Assembly (NCBI RefSeq): GCF_011927635.1
Contig: NZ_JAATJB010000007.1
Coordinates: forward strand, 62,001 to 126,000
Source of the DNA: Sphingomonas trueperi
Lineage (GTDB): Bacteria; Pseudomonadota; Alphaproteobacteria; Sphingomonadales; Sphingomonadaceae
Reading direction: 5' to 3'
Length of the DNA: 64,000 nucleotides
In this document: positions 8,167-18,799 of the stretch, piece after piece
Position numbering within the stretch: position 1 is the first letter of the stretch
Layout: every line of letters begins with the position of its first letter
The notes under the pieces: model-generated
What the model was told of the DNA's origin: nothing
Databases searched by the model: none
Seen by the model: the letters and a program-made list of their open reading frames with translations, nothing else
Made by a program: the position numbers and the translations under genes

Positions 8167-8981
8167 GCGACGCCGAACGGCACGACGTGGTTGGTCGAGA
8201 CATGCCCGATCGCGCAGCGGCCGAGATAGGGGACGCCCATCTCCTTGCACCAGCGCAGGATCATCTCGTCCACCGTCTCGCCGAAGGGCGGGTCGTTCTC
8301 GGCGATCGCGGTCACCGCGCCGAGGCGGATGCCGGCGATGCCCTTCAACTGCTCGGCATGGGCCATATTGAACAGCATCCGGTCGATCCGGTAGAGCGGC
8401 TCGTCCACTTCCTCGATCATCAGCACATGGTCGGTGAGGTCGGGCAGGTACTTGCTGCCGATCAGCGCGGTCAGGATCGCGAGGTTGAAGGCGGCGGCGG
8501 GGCGCCCGTCGGCCAGCGCAGGGTCGAGCCCGCGGCGGTCGCGGTCGATCAGCCAGCCGAGCGCCCAGCCGGTATCGACGCCGGCATCATTCTTGCCGAT
8601 GCTGCTCGCCATCGAGGCATGGACCGGATGGCCGATTCCGCGGGCGTAGAGCGCGCCGAGCAGGAAGCCCATGTCGGAGAAGCCCATGTACGTCTTGCGC
8701 CGGGCCGCGTCGCCGAGGTGCGGCATCACCGCGTCGAGGATGCGGTTCGAGCCATAGCCGCCGCGCGCGAACCAGATCGCGTCGATCACGGGATCGTTGG
8801 CGAACTCCAGGAAGGCCGCCGCGCGCTCGGCATCGGTGCCGGCGAAATGGCCCGCCGAGAGATAGCATTGCGGGTGGAACACGATCTCGTGCTCCGGGTA
8901 GGTGAGCGCCATGAATGCCGCCATGCGGGCAGACGATTCCCGGGTGACTGGCCGCGCCGGCGCGACGACTCCGATCCGCAT
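8163..8981 (-). CDS. LD-carboxypeptidase, peptidase family S66
   Basis: The 272-residue cytoplasmic enzyme should remove the terminal D-alanine from recycled L-Ala-D-Glu-mDAP-D-Ala tetrapeptides. The S66 signature [13 protein letters not shown] places the nucleophile at Ser78; the acid and base of the triad are Glu190 ([10 protein letters not shown]) and His260 ([14 protein letters not shown]). It is slightly shorter than E. coli LdcA (about 304). The ATG at 8981 gives the family start [13 protein letters not shown] lies 13 nt upstream, and an extension to 9033 is possible. It is divergent, 39 bp apart, from a Mur-ligase that would use its tripeptide product. The related MccF immunity family is less likely in this context. 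Confidence 0.88.
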   Translation of the reverse strand: MRIGVVAPARPVTRESSARMAAFMALTYPEHEIVFHPQCYLSAGHFAGTDAERAAAFLEFANDPVIDAIWFARGGYGSNRILDAVMPHLGDAARRKTYMGFSDMGFLLGALYARGIGHPVHASMASSIGKNDAGVDTGWALGWLIDRDRRGLDPALADGRPAAAFNLAILTALIGSKYLPDLTDHVLMIEEVDEPLYRIDRMLFNMAHAEQLKGIAGIRLGAVTAIAENDPPFGETVDEMILRWCKEMGVPYLGRCAIGHVSTNHVVPFGVA

Positions 8982-9020
8982 ATGCTTGTATGGTCTCCTC
9001 GCTTCGCCGATAGCGTGCCC

Positions 9021-10415
9021 ATGCAGCATGGCAAAGCAACCTTCTTCGTAGGAATCGGCGGTTCGGGGATGATGCCGCTGGCGATGATCCTCGCCGGCCG
9101 GGGTGCCCGGGTCTCGGGTTCGGATCGCAGCCTCGACGGCGGGCGGCTGGCGGCCAAGTTCGACTGGCTGCGCAGCCGCGGCGTCGGCCTGTTCCCGCAG
9201 GACGGCAGCGGGGTGCAGTCGGCCGAGCAGGTGGTCGTCGCCTCCGCCGCGATCGAGCCGACCGTGCCGGACATGGTGCGCGCCGCCGAACTGGGCTGTA
9301 CGCGGATGTCGCGGGCCGAGTTGCTGGCGAGCCTGTTCAACGCCTCGTCGTTGCCGATCGGCGTGGCGGGGACCAGCGGCAAGTCGACCGTGACGGGGAT
9401 GATCGGCTGGATCCTCCACGCCTGCGGGCGCGACCCCACCGTGATGAACGGCGCGGTGATGAAGAATTTCGCAGGACCCGATGCGCCGTTCGCGAGTGCG
9501 CTGGTGGGCGCGGGAGACGCCTTCGTCAGCGAGGTGGACGAGAGCGACGGCTCGATCGCCAATTACTGGCCGCGGATCGCGGTGCTCAACAATGTCAGCC
9601 TTGATCACAAGTCGCTGGAGGAATTGCGACTGCTGTTCGGCGCCTTTGCGGGCAAGGCGGCGACGACGGTGGTCAATGTGGGCGATGCCGAAAGCGCCGC
9701 GCTGGCGGCGGGGCTCGATCGCGGGCGGACGCTGACCTTCGCGGTGGAGGCGGACGCAGATCTGATGGCGCGGAACCTGGCGCCCGAGGCCTTTGCGATC
9801 GGCTTCGACCTGGTGCATGGCGAGACGGTGCGGCGGGTGCGGCTGCAGGTGCCTGGGCGGCACAATGTCGCCAATGCGCTGGCGGCGATCGGCGCGGCGA
9901 CGGCGGCCCGCGTGTCGCTGGCGGATGCGTGCACGGCGGTCGAGGGCTTCACCGGGCTGCGGCGGCGCTTCGAGCTGGTCGGCACGGCCGGCGGGGTGTC
10001 GGTGATCGACGATTTCGGGCACAATCCGGACAAGATCGCCGCGACGCTCGATACGCTCCACGCCTTTCCGGGAAGGTTGCTGCTGCTGTTCCAGCCGCAC
10101 GGCTATGGCCCGCTCAAGGTGATGCGGCGCGAACTGGTCGCGATGTTCGCCACGAAGCTCGGGCGCGAGGACCTGCTGGTGCTGCCGGACCCGGTCTATC
10201 AGGGCGGAACCGTAAGCCGGGAGGTGACCAGCGCCGACATCGTCACCGATGTCGCGGCGACCGGCGCGCAGGCGCTGCACATCCCCGGCCGCGAGGCGGC
10301 GGCGGCGCATCTGGTGGCGCAGGCGCGCCCGGGCGACCGCATCGTGGTGATGGGGGCGCGCGACGATACGCTCAGCCAGCTCGCCGAGGACATGGTGGCG
10401 CGGCTCGGCACGTAA
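9021..10415 (+). CDS. Mur ligase family protein, Mpl/MurC-like
   Basis: The 464 residues carry the N-terminal nucleotide fold GIGGSGM (11-17), the ATP-binding loop GTSGKST (117-123), the central EVDESDGSI and NNVSLDH, and a C-terminal ligase domain with DDFGHNP in place of the usual DDYAHHP of MurC. MurC itself normally lies in the division/cell-wall cluster, which is absent here. With the adjacent LD-carboxypeptidase this fits Mpl, the enzyme that reattaches the recycled tripeptide to UDP-MurNAc. The ATG at 9021 is set by the family start; no strong ribosome site precedes it. A MurC paralogue with another substrate cannot be excluded. Confidence 0.82.
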   Translation: MQHGKATFFVGIGGSGMMPLAMILAGRGARVSGSDRSLDGGRLAAKFDWLRSRGVGLFPQDGSGVQSAEQVVVASAAIEPTVPDMVRAAELGCTRMSRAELLASLFNASSLPIGVAGTSGKSTVTGMIGWILHACGRDPTVMNGAVMKNFAGPDAPFASALVGAGDAFVSEVDESDGSIANYWPRIAVLNNVSLDHKSLEELRLLFGAFAGKAATTVVNVGDAESAALAAGLDRGRTLTFAVEADADLMARNLAPEAFAIGFDLVHGETVRRVRLQVPGRHNVANALAAIGAATAARVSLADACTAVEGFTGLRRRFELVGTAGGVSVIDDFGHNPDKIAATLDTLHAFPGRLLLLFQPHGYGPLKVMRRELVAMFATKLGREDLLVLPDPVYQGGTVSREVTSADIVTDVAATGAQALHIPGREAAAAHLVAQARPGDRIVVMGARDDTLSQLAEDMVARLGT

Positions 10416-10446
10416 ATTCCTCCCCGGCACGGGGAGGACCTGGCAT

Positions 10447-10490
10447 TGTCAACTACGCTTGACATGTAAAGCGTGGTTGACGTAAAGCTT
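10447..10490. promoter_or_regulatory. Inverted and direct repeats upstream of the membrane protein-XRE-hydrolase operon
   Basis: TGTCAACTACGCTTGACA (10447-10464) is a perfect 6-bp inverted repeat with a 6-nt spacer. The TTGACATGTAAAGC starting at 10459 recurs about 18 bp later as TTGACGTAAAGC, a direct repeat with the same half-site. These lie 26-70 bp before the first start codon and probably overlap the promoter. The operon encodes a small XRE regulator, so autoregulation through these sites is the simplest reading. Confidence 0.55.
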
Positions 10491-10515
10491 GCTTGTCATC
10501 GGACAGGAGCTTGCC

Positions 10516-10929
10516 ATGCAGCTGAAAACCCCCGCCGCCCGCCGCTATCTCAAGCGCTTCGTTCCGACGATGATCGGCTATGTCGTGACGGTGATGACGA
10601 CGAGCCTTTTGGTTGCCTGTTTCCAGCCGACCGGCGCTGCGTTGATCGCGCTCTCGATCCTGCTGGCGATATCCATCATCGCCATGCTCGTGGTGATCGG
10701 GCTGTACGTCCGCGAGGAAACCGACGAGTATCTGCGCCAGCGGATCGTCACCGCGATGCTGTTCGGCATCGGCGTGGTGCTCGCCGTGTCCGCGGTGCTA
10801 GGCTTCCTCCAGATCTACCATGCGATCGGCCAGATCGACGTGTTCTGGGCGTTCCCGATCTGGTGTGCGAGCTGGGGCGCCGCCCAATGCCTGATGGCTT
10901 GGCGTGACCGGGTAGGATTCGACGCATGA
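10516..10929 (+). CDS. Small integral membrane protein in XRE-regulator operon
   Basis: The 137-residue protein has four predicted membrane helices (about residues 15-35, 40-62, 80-102, 108-128) joined by short loops, including the charged REETDEYLRQRIVTAM. CAGGAG lies 6 nt before ATG 10516. Its last four bases overlap the start of an XRE regulator (ATGA). Small four-helix membrane proteins coupled to a ~70-residue XRE repressor are a recurrent bacterial pair (DUF2178-like), usually of unknown function. The layout suggests the membrane protein modulates, or is controlled by, the regulator. Transport or sensing cannot be assigned from sequence. Confidence 0.8.
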   Translation: MQLKTPAARRYLKRFVPTMIGYVVTVMTTSLLVACFQPTGAALIALSILLAISIIAMLVVIGLYVREETDEYLRQRIVTAMLFGIGVVLAVSAVLGFLQIYHAIGQIDVFWAFPIWCASWGAAQCLMAWRDRVGFDA

Positions 10930-11135
10930 ACAACTGCCTCCGCGTGCTCCGCGCCGAGCGGGCGTGGAGCCAGCAGCATCTCGCCGACCTGCTGGAGGTT
11001 TCGCGCCAGAGCGTCAACGCCATCGAGACGGGCCGCTACGATCCCTCGCTGCCGCTCGCCTTCAAGATCGCCGACCTGTTCGGTCTCGCGATCGAAGAGA
11101 TTTTCGTCAATCCAGCCAAGGAGCCTGGCCAATGA
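10926..11135 (+). CDS. XRE-family HTH regulator, minimal single-domain type
   Basis: These 69 residues are almost entirely a helix-turn-helix: LRVLRAERAWSQQHLADLLE, then VSRQSVNAIETGRYDPSLPLA and FKIADLFGLAIEEIF. This is the compact YgzD-like subgroup, with no ligand-binding domain. It overlaps the upstream membrane-protein gene by 4 nt and the downstream hydrolase by 4 nt (ATGA at both joints), giving one tightly coupled operon. It probably binds the TTGAC repeats at 10447-10490 and represses its own operon. What signal releases it is unknown. Confidence 0.88.
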   Translation: MNNCLRVLRAERAWSQQHLADLLEVSRQSVNAIETGRYDPSLPLAFKIADLFGLAIEEIFVNPAKEPGQ

Positions 11136-12082
11136 ACCGCCATCTGCGCTGCCTGTGCCGCCGGGACAACCGGCTTCCCTGGTTCGCCATCCTCCTTGCG
11201 CTGCTGGTGGCCAACGCCTTCTTCAAGCACGCGCATGCGGCGCCGGTGCGGGCGATCGCCACGCCCGCCGACACGCTGGTGCAGATGGACCATATCTCGG
11301 TGCAGGTGCTCGGCCGCGGCAGCCCGGTGGTGCTGATCCCGGGCCTGTCCAGCCCGCGCGCGACCTGGGACGGGGTGGTGCCCGAGCTGATCAGGAGCCA
11401 CCGCGTCTATCTGGTGCAGGTCAACGGCTTCGGCGGCGAGGATCCGCGCGGCAATCTGCAGCCCGGCATCCTCGACGGCATCGTCGCGGATCTCCACACG
11501 CTGATCGCGACCCGCAAGCTGGGCGCGGTGCCGGTGGTCGGCCATTCGATGGGCGGGCTGGTGACGCTGATGCTGGCGCGCGCGCATCCGGGCGATGTGC
11601 AGAAGGCGCTGGTCGTCGATGCGCTGCCGTTCATCGGCACCCTCTTCGCCCCCGCTGCCACGCCGGAATCGATCAGGCCCCAGGCGGAGATGATGCGTGC
11701 CCAGATGACGAGCCTGTACGGCAAGCCCATTCCCGAACAGGTCGGCCGGATGATCGCGCGGCAGAATGCGCTGAAGCCCGCGTCGCAGGAAACGGTCGCC
11801 GGCTGGTCTGCCCGGGCCGACATGCGGGTGAGCGGACAGGCGCTTTACGAGGACATGACCACCGACCTGCGGCCGGTGCTGCCCAAGATCCTCGCGCCGA
11901 TTACCGTGCTCGTGCCCTGGACCGAGGCGCGCGGCGGCGAGGAGAAGGTCCTCGGGCTCTACCGCGCGCAATATGCCGGGGCGCCCAACGCTACGATCCG
12001 CGGCGTGGGCGACAGCGGGCACTTCCTCATGCTCGACCAGCCGGCGGTGTTCGAGCGGGCGCTGATGACCTTCCTGAACTGA
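11132..12082 (+). CDS. Alpha/beta hydrolase, membrane-anchored or exported
   Basis: The 316-residue protein starts with a basic segment and a hydrophobic helix (about residues 16-30) followed by HAHAAPVRA, read as a signal peptide or anchor. The hydrolase fold begins with VVLIPGLSSPRATWDG; the nucleophile elbow GHSMGG puts Ser139 at the active site, and GDSGHF near the C-terminus supplies the histidine. The ATG at 11132 overlaps the upstream regulator stop. Co-transcription with a membrane protein and an XRE repressor suggests an envelope-linked esterase or lipase. No lid or substrate motif narrows it. Confidence 0.82.
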   Translation: MNRHLRCLCRRDNRLPWFAILLALLVANAFFKHAHAAPVRAIATPADTLVQMDHISVQVLGRGSPVVLIPGLSSPRATWDGVVPELIRSHRVYLVQVNGFGGEDPRGNLQPGILDGIVADLHTLIATRKLGAVPVVGHSMGGLVTLMLARAHPGDVQKALVVDALPFIGTLFAPAATPESIRPQAEMMRAQMTSLYGKPIPEQVGRMIARQNALKPASQETVAGWSARADMRVSGQALYEDMTTDLRPVLPKILAPITVLVPWTEARGGEEKVLGLYRAQYAGAPNATIRGVGDSGHFLMLDQPAVFERALMTFLN

Positions 12083-12086
12083 CGAA

Positions 12087-12116
12087 GCAGGAGCGCGGCG
12101 AGGCCCGCGCTCCTGC
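12087..12116. terminator. GC-rich hairpin between convergent genes
   Basis: A perfect 12-bp inverted repeat, GCAGGAGCGCGG at 12087-12098 and its complement at 12105-12116, with a 6-nt loop. It lies just after the hydrolase stop and just before the end of the leftward PLP enzyme gene. There is no T-run on either strand, so a bidirectional hairpin terminator is likely but not canonical. Confidence 0.55.
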
Positions 12117-12124
12117 CAACGACC

Positions 12125-13441
12125 TCACACCGCCCGCAATGCATTCTCGAAGTCGGCGATCAGGTCGTCGGCATCCTCGACGCCGATCGAGATGCGGACG
12201 AGGTTGTCGGTGATCCCCAGCGCCTGCTTGCGGTCCTCGGCGACCGACAGGTGGGTCATCCCCGCCGGGTGCGAGGCGAGCGTCTCGGTGCCGCCCAGGC
12301 TGACCGCCAGCTTGGCGATCTTGAGCGCGTCGAGAAAGGCGAACGCCTCCTTCTCGCCGCCCTTGAGGTAGAGCGAGAAGGTCGATCCCGCGCCGGTGCA
12401 GTGGCGGCGATAGATGTCGGCCTGGCGCTTGTCCTCGCCGCGCTCGAGGAAGCCGAGATAGCCGACCTTCTCCACCTTGGGATGTGCCGCGAGGAATTCG
12501 CACACCTTCGCGGCATTCTCGCCCGCGCGGCTCATCCGCAGCTCGAGCGTCTCCAGCGAGCGGAGCAGCATCCAGGCGGTGTTGGGGTCGCAGATCGTGC
12601 CGATCGTGTTGCGCATCAGGCGGATGGTGTTGATGTGCGCCTTGGTGCCCAGCACCCCGCCCGCGACCAGGTCCGAATGGCCGCCGGCGTACTTGGTCAG
12701 CGAGTAGACGACGATGTCGGCGCCTTGGCGCAGCGGCTGCGCCCAGAGCGGGCCGAGGAAGGTGTTGTCGATCGCGATCGGCGGCTTGGTGTCGCCCGTG
12801 AAGATCGCGTCGCGACTGGCGGCGACCGCCTCCACGTCGACCAGCGCGTTGGTCGGGTTGGCGGGGCTCTCCAGATAGATCAGCGCGACGTTTCCGGTCG
12901 CCGCCTTGGTCAGCACCGCGTCGATTTCCTCGCGGGTGGCGCCCGCCGGGAAGTCGAGCCAGTTGACACCGAAGCGGCCGAGGATCCGCGCGATCAGTGT
13001 CTCGGTCGCCGCATAGAGCGGGCCGGAATGGACGATCGTGTCGCCGGGCTTGACCATCGACAGGAACAAGGTGGCGATCGCCGACATGCCCGAGGAAAAG
13101 GCAAGCGCGTCCTCGGCCTCTTCCCAGATCGCCAGCCGGTCTTCCAGGATCTCCTGGTTCGGGCCGTTGAAGCGCGAATAGACCAGGCCCTCGGCCCCGC
13201 CCGGGCGCTTGCCGGTCACGCCCTCGAAGTGGCGCTTGCCCGCCGCGGCATTGGGGAAGACGAAGGTGGAGGTGAGGAAGATCGGCGGCTTCAGCGCGCC
13301 TTCCGAGAGCATCGGATCATAGCCATGCCCCATCATCATCGTCGCCGGCTTGAGCTTGCGGCCGCCGATCGTCTCCACCTCGCCCTCGGGGCGGGGGCGG
13401 GGGGTGCCGCCGGTCAGATCGGCTTCGGTGGCGTCGGTCAT
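12125..13441 (-). CDS. Cystathionine gamma-synthase family PLP-dependent enzyme
   Basis: The 438-residue protein belongs to the Cys/Met metabolism PLP family of trans-sulfuration enzymes. Visible markers are SGMSAIATLF (cofactor phosphate binding), YLESPANPTN, AIDNTFLGPL, the Schiff-base lysine in YSLTKYAGGHSDL, and the C-terminal VSLGGTETLASHPAGMTH. An acidic ~35-residue N-terminal extension is unusual. The ATG at 13441 follows GGAGAG by 7 nt. Whether it is cystathionine gamma-synthase, gamma-lyase, methionine gamma-lyase or an O-acylhomoserine sulfhydrylase cannot be fixed by eye. An 18-bp palindrome 32 bp upstream suggests dedicated repression. Confidence 0.88.
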   Translation of the reverse strand: MTDATEADLTGGTPRPRPEGEVETIGGRKLKPATMMMGHGYDPMLSEGALKPPIFLTSTFVFPNAAAGKRHFEGVTGKRPGGAEGLVYSRFNGPNQEILEDRLAIWEEAEDALAFSSGMSAIATLFLSMVKPGDTIVHSGPLYAATETLIARILGRFGVNWLDFPAGATREEIDAVLTKAATGNVALIYLESPANPTNALVDVEAVAASRDAIFTGDTKPPIAIDNTFLGPLWAQPLRQGADIVVYSLTKYAGGHSDLVAGGVLGTKAHINTIRLMRNTIGTICDPNTAWMLLRSLETLELRMSRAGENAAKVCEFLAAHPKVEKVGYLGFLERGEDKRQADIYRRHCTGAGSTFSLYLKGGEKEAFAFLDALKIAKLAVSLGGTETLASHPAGMTHLSVAEDRKQALGITDNLVRISIGVEDADDLIADFENALRAV

Positions 13442-13472
13442 GTGCAAGCTCTCCGGTGCTGTGTTCTACGAT

Positions 13473-13490
13473 TGGTTACGAGTGTAACCA
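13473..13490. promoter_or_regulatory. Palindromic operator upstream of the PLP enzyme
   Basis: TGGTTACGAGTGTAACCA is a perfect 7-bp inverted repeat around GAGT, 32 bp before the start codon at 13441. A further GGTAACC occurs at about 13516. Size and position fit a dimeric repressor site; the core resembles GntR/Lrp-type operators, but the regulator is not identifiable here. Confidence 0.6.
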
Positions 13491-13672
13491 CTTCGGGCGG
13501 GCAAACCAGCCAAGTCGGTAACCGCCATCGCGCAACATCGTTTCGTCTGCGCGACATGGCAGACCCCTATCCGTTCGGATATACTGACATGAGCGGCGGG
13601 ATCGATCAGTGTGGATGGACTAATCCATTTCATCGATCGCTCTGGCCGTGCGAGGCTTTGCGCAGATCATAG

Positions 13673-15904
<2,232 letters not shown>

Positions 15905-15911
15905 TCCAAGC

Positions 15912-15950
15912 AAAAGGGGCCGCCTGGCAATGCCGGGCGGCCCCTCTTTT
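15912..15950 (+). terminator. Rho-independent terminator of katG
   Basis: Stem GGGGCCGCCTGGC (15916-15928) pairs with GCCGGGCGGCCCC (15932-15944), a 3-nt loop between them, followed by TCTTTT. It begins 7 nt after the katG stop. An A-rich flank (CAAAA) before the stem could also serve the leftward DUF2171 gene. Confidence 0.85.
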
Positions 15951-15964
15951 CGCTTCAGGTGCCC

Positions 15965-17119
15965 TTAGTAGGTGCCCTTGAAGCTCGAATTCAGATTACC
16001 CGTCGTGCTCCAGTCCTGCGACCGGCTGTCCGTGGTGGTCTGATCCGTGGTTGTCGCCGTCGACTTGGACTTGTCCTCGCCGAACATCGCGCCCGACTGT
16101 TCTTCGTCGCGCCAATGGTTCTTGGCTTCGTCGGCGGTCTTGCGCAGCGTCACCTTGTCGTCGACGGTCTGGATCCAGCGCGACGGGATCGAGTGGTGGC
16201 GACCGTCGGCATCGGTGTCGTTCTTGGTCAGGATGATGCGGTCACCCCGCACCTTGTCGACCGTGCCGACATGGCTGCCGTCCGATCCCAGCACTTCCAT
16301 ATGCTCGGTCACGCGGCGGAGCGCGTCGCGCTGGCCGGTCCGCTCGGTGCGGAAGCTGTCGAACTCGTTGTGGAAGCGCTGCGCGTTCTCCCGACGATAT
16401 TCGTCATAGTCGCGGTCGAATTCCTGGATCCGGCTGCGGCGCCATTCGCCATAATGGCTGTCCGACGCGCCTTCGTTGCGGGCCTGCTGCTCGTCATTGC
16501 GCTGGTCCTGGCGGCGGCGGCGTTCAGCTTCCTCGTCGCCGAACCACGAGCGGACCTCGTCGCCGGCGCGGTCGAAGAAACCGCGGTCGCGGTCATAGCC
16601 GCGCAGGTCTTCGCCGCGATTGCGGTCATAGCCATAAGCGCTGCGGCCCTGGTCCTGGCGGCCGTAGCGCGACCGATCCTGGTCCTGCTGGCCATAGCTG
16701 CGCGCGAACGAGTCGCGGCTGCCCCAGTCGCTGTTGCCATAGTTGCGCTGGCCATAGTCGCGGTCGCGGTCCTGGCCCGAATAGCTGCCGCCATAATTGC
16801 TGTAGCTGCGCGAGCCGGTGTCGCTCCAGTCGTTGTCACCACCGTCCCAGCCGCTGCGCGCCTGGTCGCGCTGGCCATAGCCCTGCGCCCCGTAGCGCGA
16901 GCGATCCTGGTTGCTGCGCTCGCTGCGCCCGCGGTTCCAGTCGTCGCGCTGGTTGCGGTCGCGCCCGCGGCCATATTCACCGGCGGCGGCATAGTCGCGC
17001 GCGCTGCTATAGGTGTAATCGCGGCCCGCGCCGTAATCGCGACCATAGTCGCCCTGGCTGCTGCTGTCGTTATACCCGGTGGGGCCATAGGGGCCGTAGC
17101 GATTGTTGCGGTCGTCCAT
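15965..17119 (-). CDS. DUF2171 / SWFGD-motif protein with long low-complexity N-terminus
   Basis: In 384 residues, the first ~190 are a Tyr/Arg/Gly/Asp/Ser/Gln-rich disordered region with repeated YG, RD and SR units. Then comes RSWFGDEEAERRRR (SWFGD motif), a charged helical segment, and a DUF2171 fold from about 270 (HMEVLGSDGSHVGTVDKVRG, ILTKND). An acidic, Thr-rich tail closes it. DUF2171 resembles PRC-barrel-like stress proteins, and SWFGD is seen in sphingomonad proteins linked to BON domains. ATG 17119 has CAGGAGAG. No signal peptide is visible, so it should be cytoplasmic. Function unknown; a general stress role is my inference. Confidence 0.85.
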   Translation of the reverse strand: MDDRNNRYGPYGPTGYNDSSSQGDYGRDYGAGRDYTYSSARDYAAAGEYGRGRDRNQRDDWNRGRSERSNQDRSRYGAQGYGQRDQARSGWDGGDNDWSDTGSRSYSNYGGSYSGQDRDRDYGQRNYGNSDWGSRDSFARSYGQQDQDRSRYGRQDQGRSAYGYDRNRGEDLRGYDRDRGFFDRAGDEVRSWFGDEEAERRRRQDQRNDEQQARNEGASDSHYGEWRRSRIQEFDRDYDEYRRENAQRFHNEFDSFRTERTGQRDALRRVTEHMEVLGSDGSHVGTVDKVRGDRIILTKNDTDADGRHHSIPSRWIQTVDDKVTLRKTADEAKNHWRDEEQSGAMFGEDKSKSTATTTDQTTTDSRSQDWSTTGNLNSSFKGTY

Positions 17120-17341
17120 CGTATCTCTCCTGCTGAGATTTCGGCGGCTGCGGCATGCTTGCCGTCACGCATCGTCCAAGCGAGCGGAGGGGCGGATGGG
17201 TTCCCCGAATTTTAACCTGCGTCACAGGCACTTCGTCGCCGGCGATACGAATCCTGCGCGAAGATGCGACAAGCCAGTTGCATCGCCCGTTTGGGCTCGC
17301 TAAGGGGAGCGCCTCCCGGGCCAGCCCGGGACCAAGGCGGC

Positions 17342-17417
17342 GGGGCTGTAGCTCAGATGGGAGAGCGCTGCAATCGCACTGCAGAGGTCAGGGGTTCGAT
17401 TCCCCTCAGCTCCACCA
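17342..17417 (+). tRNA. tRNA-Ala (anticodon CGC)
   Basis: A 76-nt cloverleaf: acceptor GGGGCTG pairs with CAGCTCC (one G-U), the D arm contains AGCTCAGATGGGAGAGC, the anticodon stem CTGCA/TGCAG encloses the loop ATCGCAC (anticodon CGC, reading GCG), and the T arm is AGGGGTTCGATTCCCCT. The terminal CCA is encoded. GCG is a frequent alanine codon in this GC-rich genome. Confidence 0.97.
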
Positions 17418-17449
17418 GCCGCCTTTTCCTTCTCCCGGACCCCTGAAGA

Positions 17450-18796
17450 TCAGCCCGCGAGCGCCAGTCGCAGCGCCACGCGCAGCCCCGGCCCGGCATC
17501 TTCCAGCGCCAGCGTGCCGTGATGCAGCCGCGCGATCGCCAGCGCGAGCGGCAGGCCAAGGCCATGTCCGCGCGTGTGCCGGCTCGCATCCAGCCGGCCG
17601 AAGCGGCGCAAGGCGCGCTCGCGTTCCGCCAGCGGGATGCCCGGGCCGTCGTCCGCGACGCAGAGCAGCGCCGTGTCGCCGTCGCGGCGCACGTTCAGCC
17701 GGATCGTCGTGCCCGGGGGCGTGTGGGTCACGGCATTTTCGATCAGGTTGACGATCAGCTGGGTAAGGAGGCGCGGGTCGCCGTCCACCGGCACGGCCGC
17801 CGCCGGTGCAGGCGCCGCGAAGGTTCGGCCGTTCTCGGTTACCAGCAGTTCCAGGCCCTCGCCCACCTCGGCTGCGAGCGCCGCCAGATCCAGCCGTTCG
17901 AATCCCGCCCGGCGTTCGCCGCCCTCGATCTCGGTGATGCGCAGGATCGCGGCGAAGATGGCGAGGATCTCCTCGCTCTCGGCTACCGCCTCGCCCAGTT
18001 CCTCGCGCACCGGTGCCGCCTCCGGGGCGTCCGCCAGCGCCGCCAGCCGGCCGTGCAGCCGGGCCAGCGGTGTGCGCAGGTCATGGGCGATGTCGTTGGA
18101 GATGCTGCGCATGCCGGCCATCAGCTCGCCGATGCGATCGAGCATGCGGTTGAACGTCACCGCCAGTCCGCCGAACACGCTGCCCGGCTGCTCCACCGGC
18201 ACGCGTGCGCGCAGATCGCCATCGATGATCGCCTCCGCCGTGCCGCCGATCGCGGCGATGTTGACTCGGATCGCGCGGATCAGCGCGAAGGTGCCGATCA
18301 GCAGGAGCGTCATCACGGCGCCGAAGCCGATCGCCAGAATGCGTCCCCGCTTATGGTCATGCTGGTCGATCGGCTCGCTCTCCGCCACCAGCGCGAGCGT
18401 GTCGCCGCCCGGCAGCCGCTTCACCCAGGCGCGACCCCGGCTGAGGCCCGGGATCGCAGCGTCGCCCGTTACCGTCGAGACACCGATGGGCAGCGAATGC
18501 GCCGGCGTGATGTTGCCGGCGATCACCCGCCCCTGGGGGTCGCGCAGCAGGAAGCCGATATCGGCGCTTTCGCGCTCGGTGCGTTCGCGGGCGATGCGGC
18601 GGACGATCTCGGGCACCCCCGCGCCGCCCTCCAGCAGCTCGCGCGCCTCGCCCTGCAGGCGGAGATCCACCTGATGGTCGATTGCATCGAGCAGCGCGAG
18701 ATAGACGCCCAGCCCGGCAAGCGCCGTCGTCGCCGAGAGCGCAAGCGCAAAGGCGATCGCGATCCGGCCGAGCGAACGGAGGCGTCGGCGCGGCAC
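17450..18796 (-). CDS. Two-component sensor histidine kinase
   Basis: The 448-residue inner-membrane kinase has a membrane helix at about residues 12-33, a periplasmic sensor region to about 148, a second helix at about 150-172, and a HAMP linker. The HisKA motif is SNDIAHDLRTPLARLH (phospho-acceptor His), and the ATPase domain shows NLIENAVTHTPPG, DDGPGIP and GHGLGLPLALAIA. The start appears to be GTG at 18796, 3 nt after the response-regulator stop, so the pair is one operon. The signal is unknown; the layout resembles QseC/TctE-type kinases. The phosphate is passed to the adjacent OmpR-type regulator. Confidence 0.93.
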   Translation of the reverse strand: MPRRRLRSLGRIAIAFALALSATTALAGLGVYLALLDAIDHQVDLRLQGEARELLEGGAGVPEIVRRIARERTERESADIGFLLRDPQGRVIAGNITPAHSLPIGVSTVTGDAAIPGLSRGRAWVKRLPGGDTLALVAESEPIDQHDHKRGRILAIGFGAVMTLLLIGTFALIRAIRVNIAAIGGTAEAIIDGDLRARVPVEQPGSVFGGLAVTFNRMLDRIGELMAGMRSISNDIAHDLRTPLARLHGRLAALADAPEAAPVREELGEAVAESEEILAIFAAILRITEIEGGERRAGFERLDLAALAAEVGEGLELLVTENGRTFAAPAPAAAVPVDGDPRLLTQLIVNLIENAVTHTPPGTTIRLNVRRDGDTALLCVADDGPGIPLAERERALRRFGRLDASRHTRGHGLGLPLALAIARLHHGTLALEDAGPGLRVALRLALAG

Positions 18797-18799
18797 CGC

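Noticed and set aside
10926..11135. XRE protein considered as the missing quorum-sensing receptor
   Set aside because: It has only a 69-residue DNA-binding domain of the Cro/CI type, with no autoinducer-binding domain; LuxR proteins are about 240 residues.
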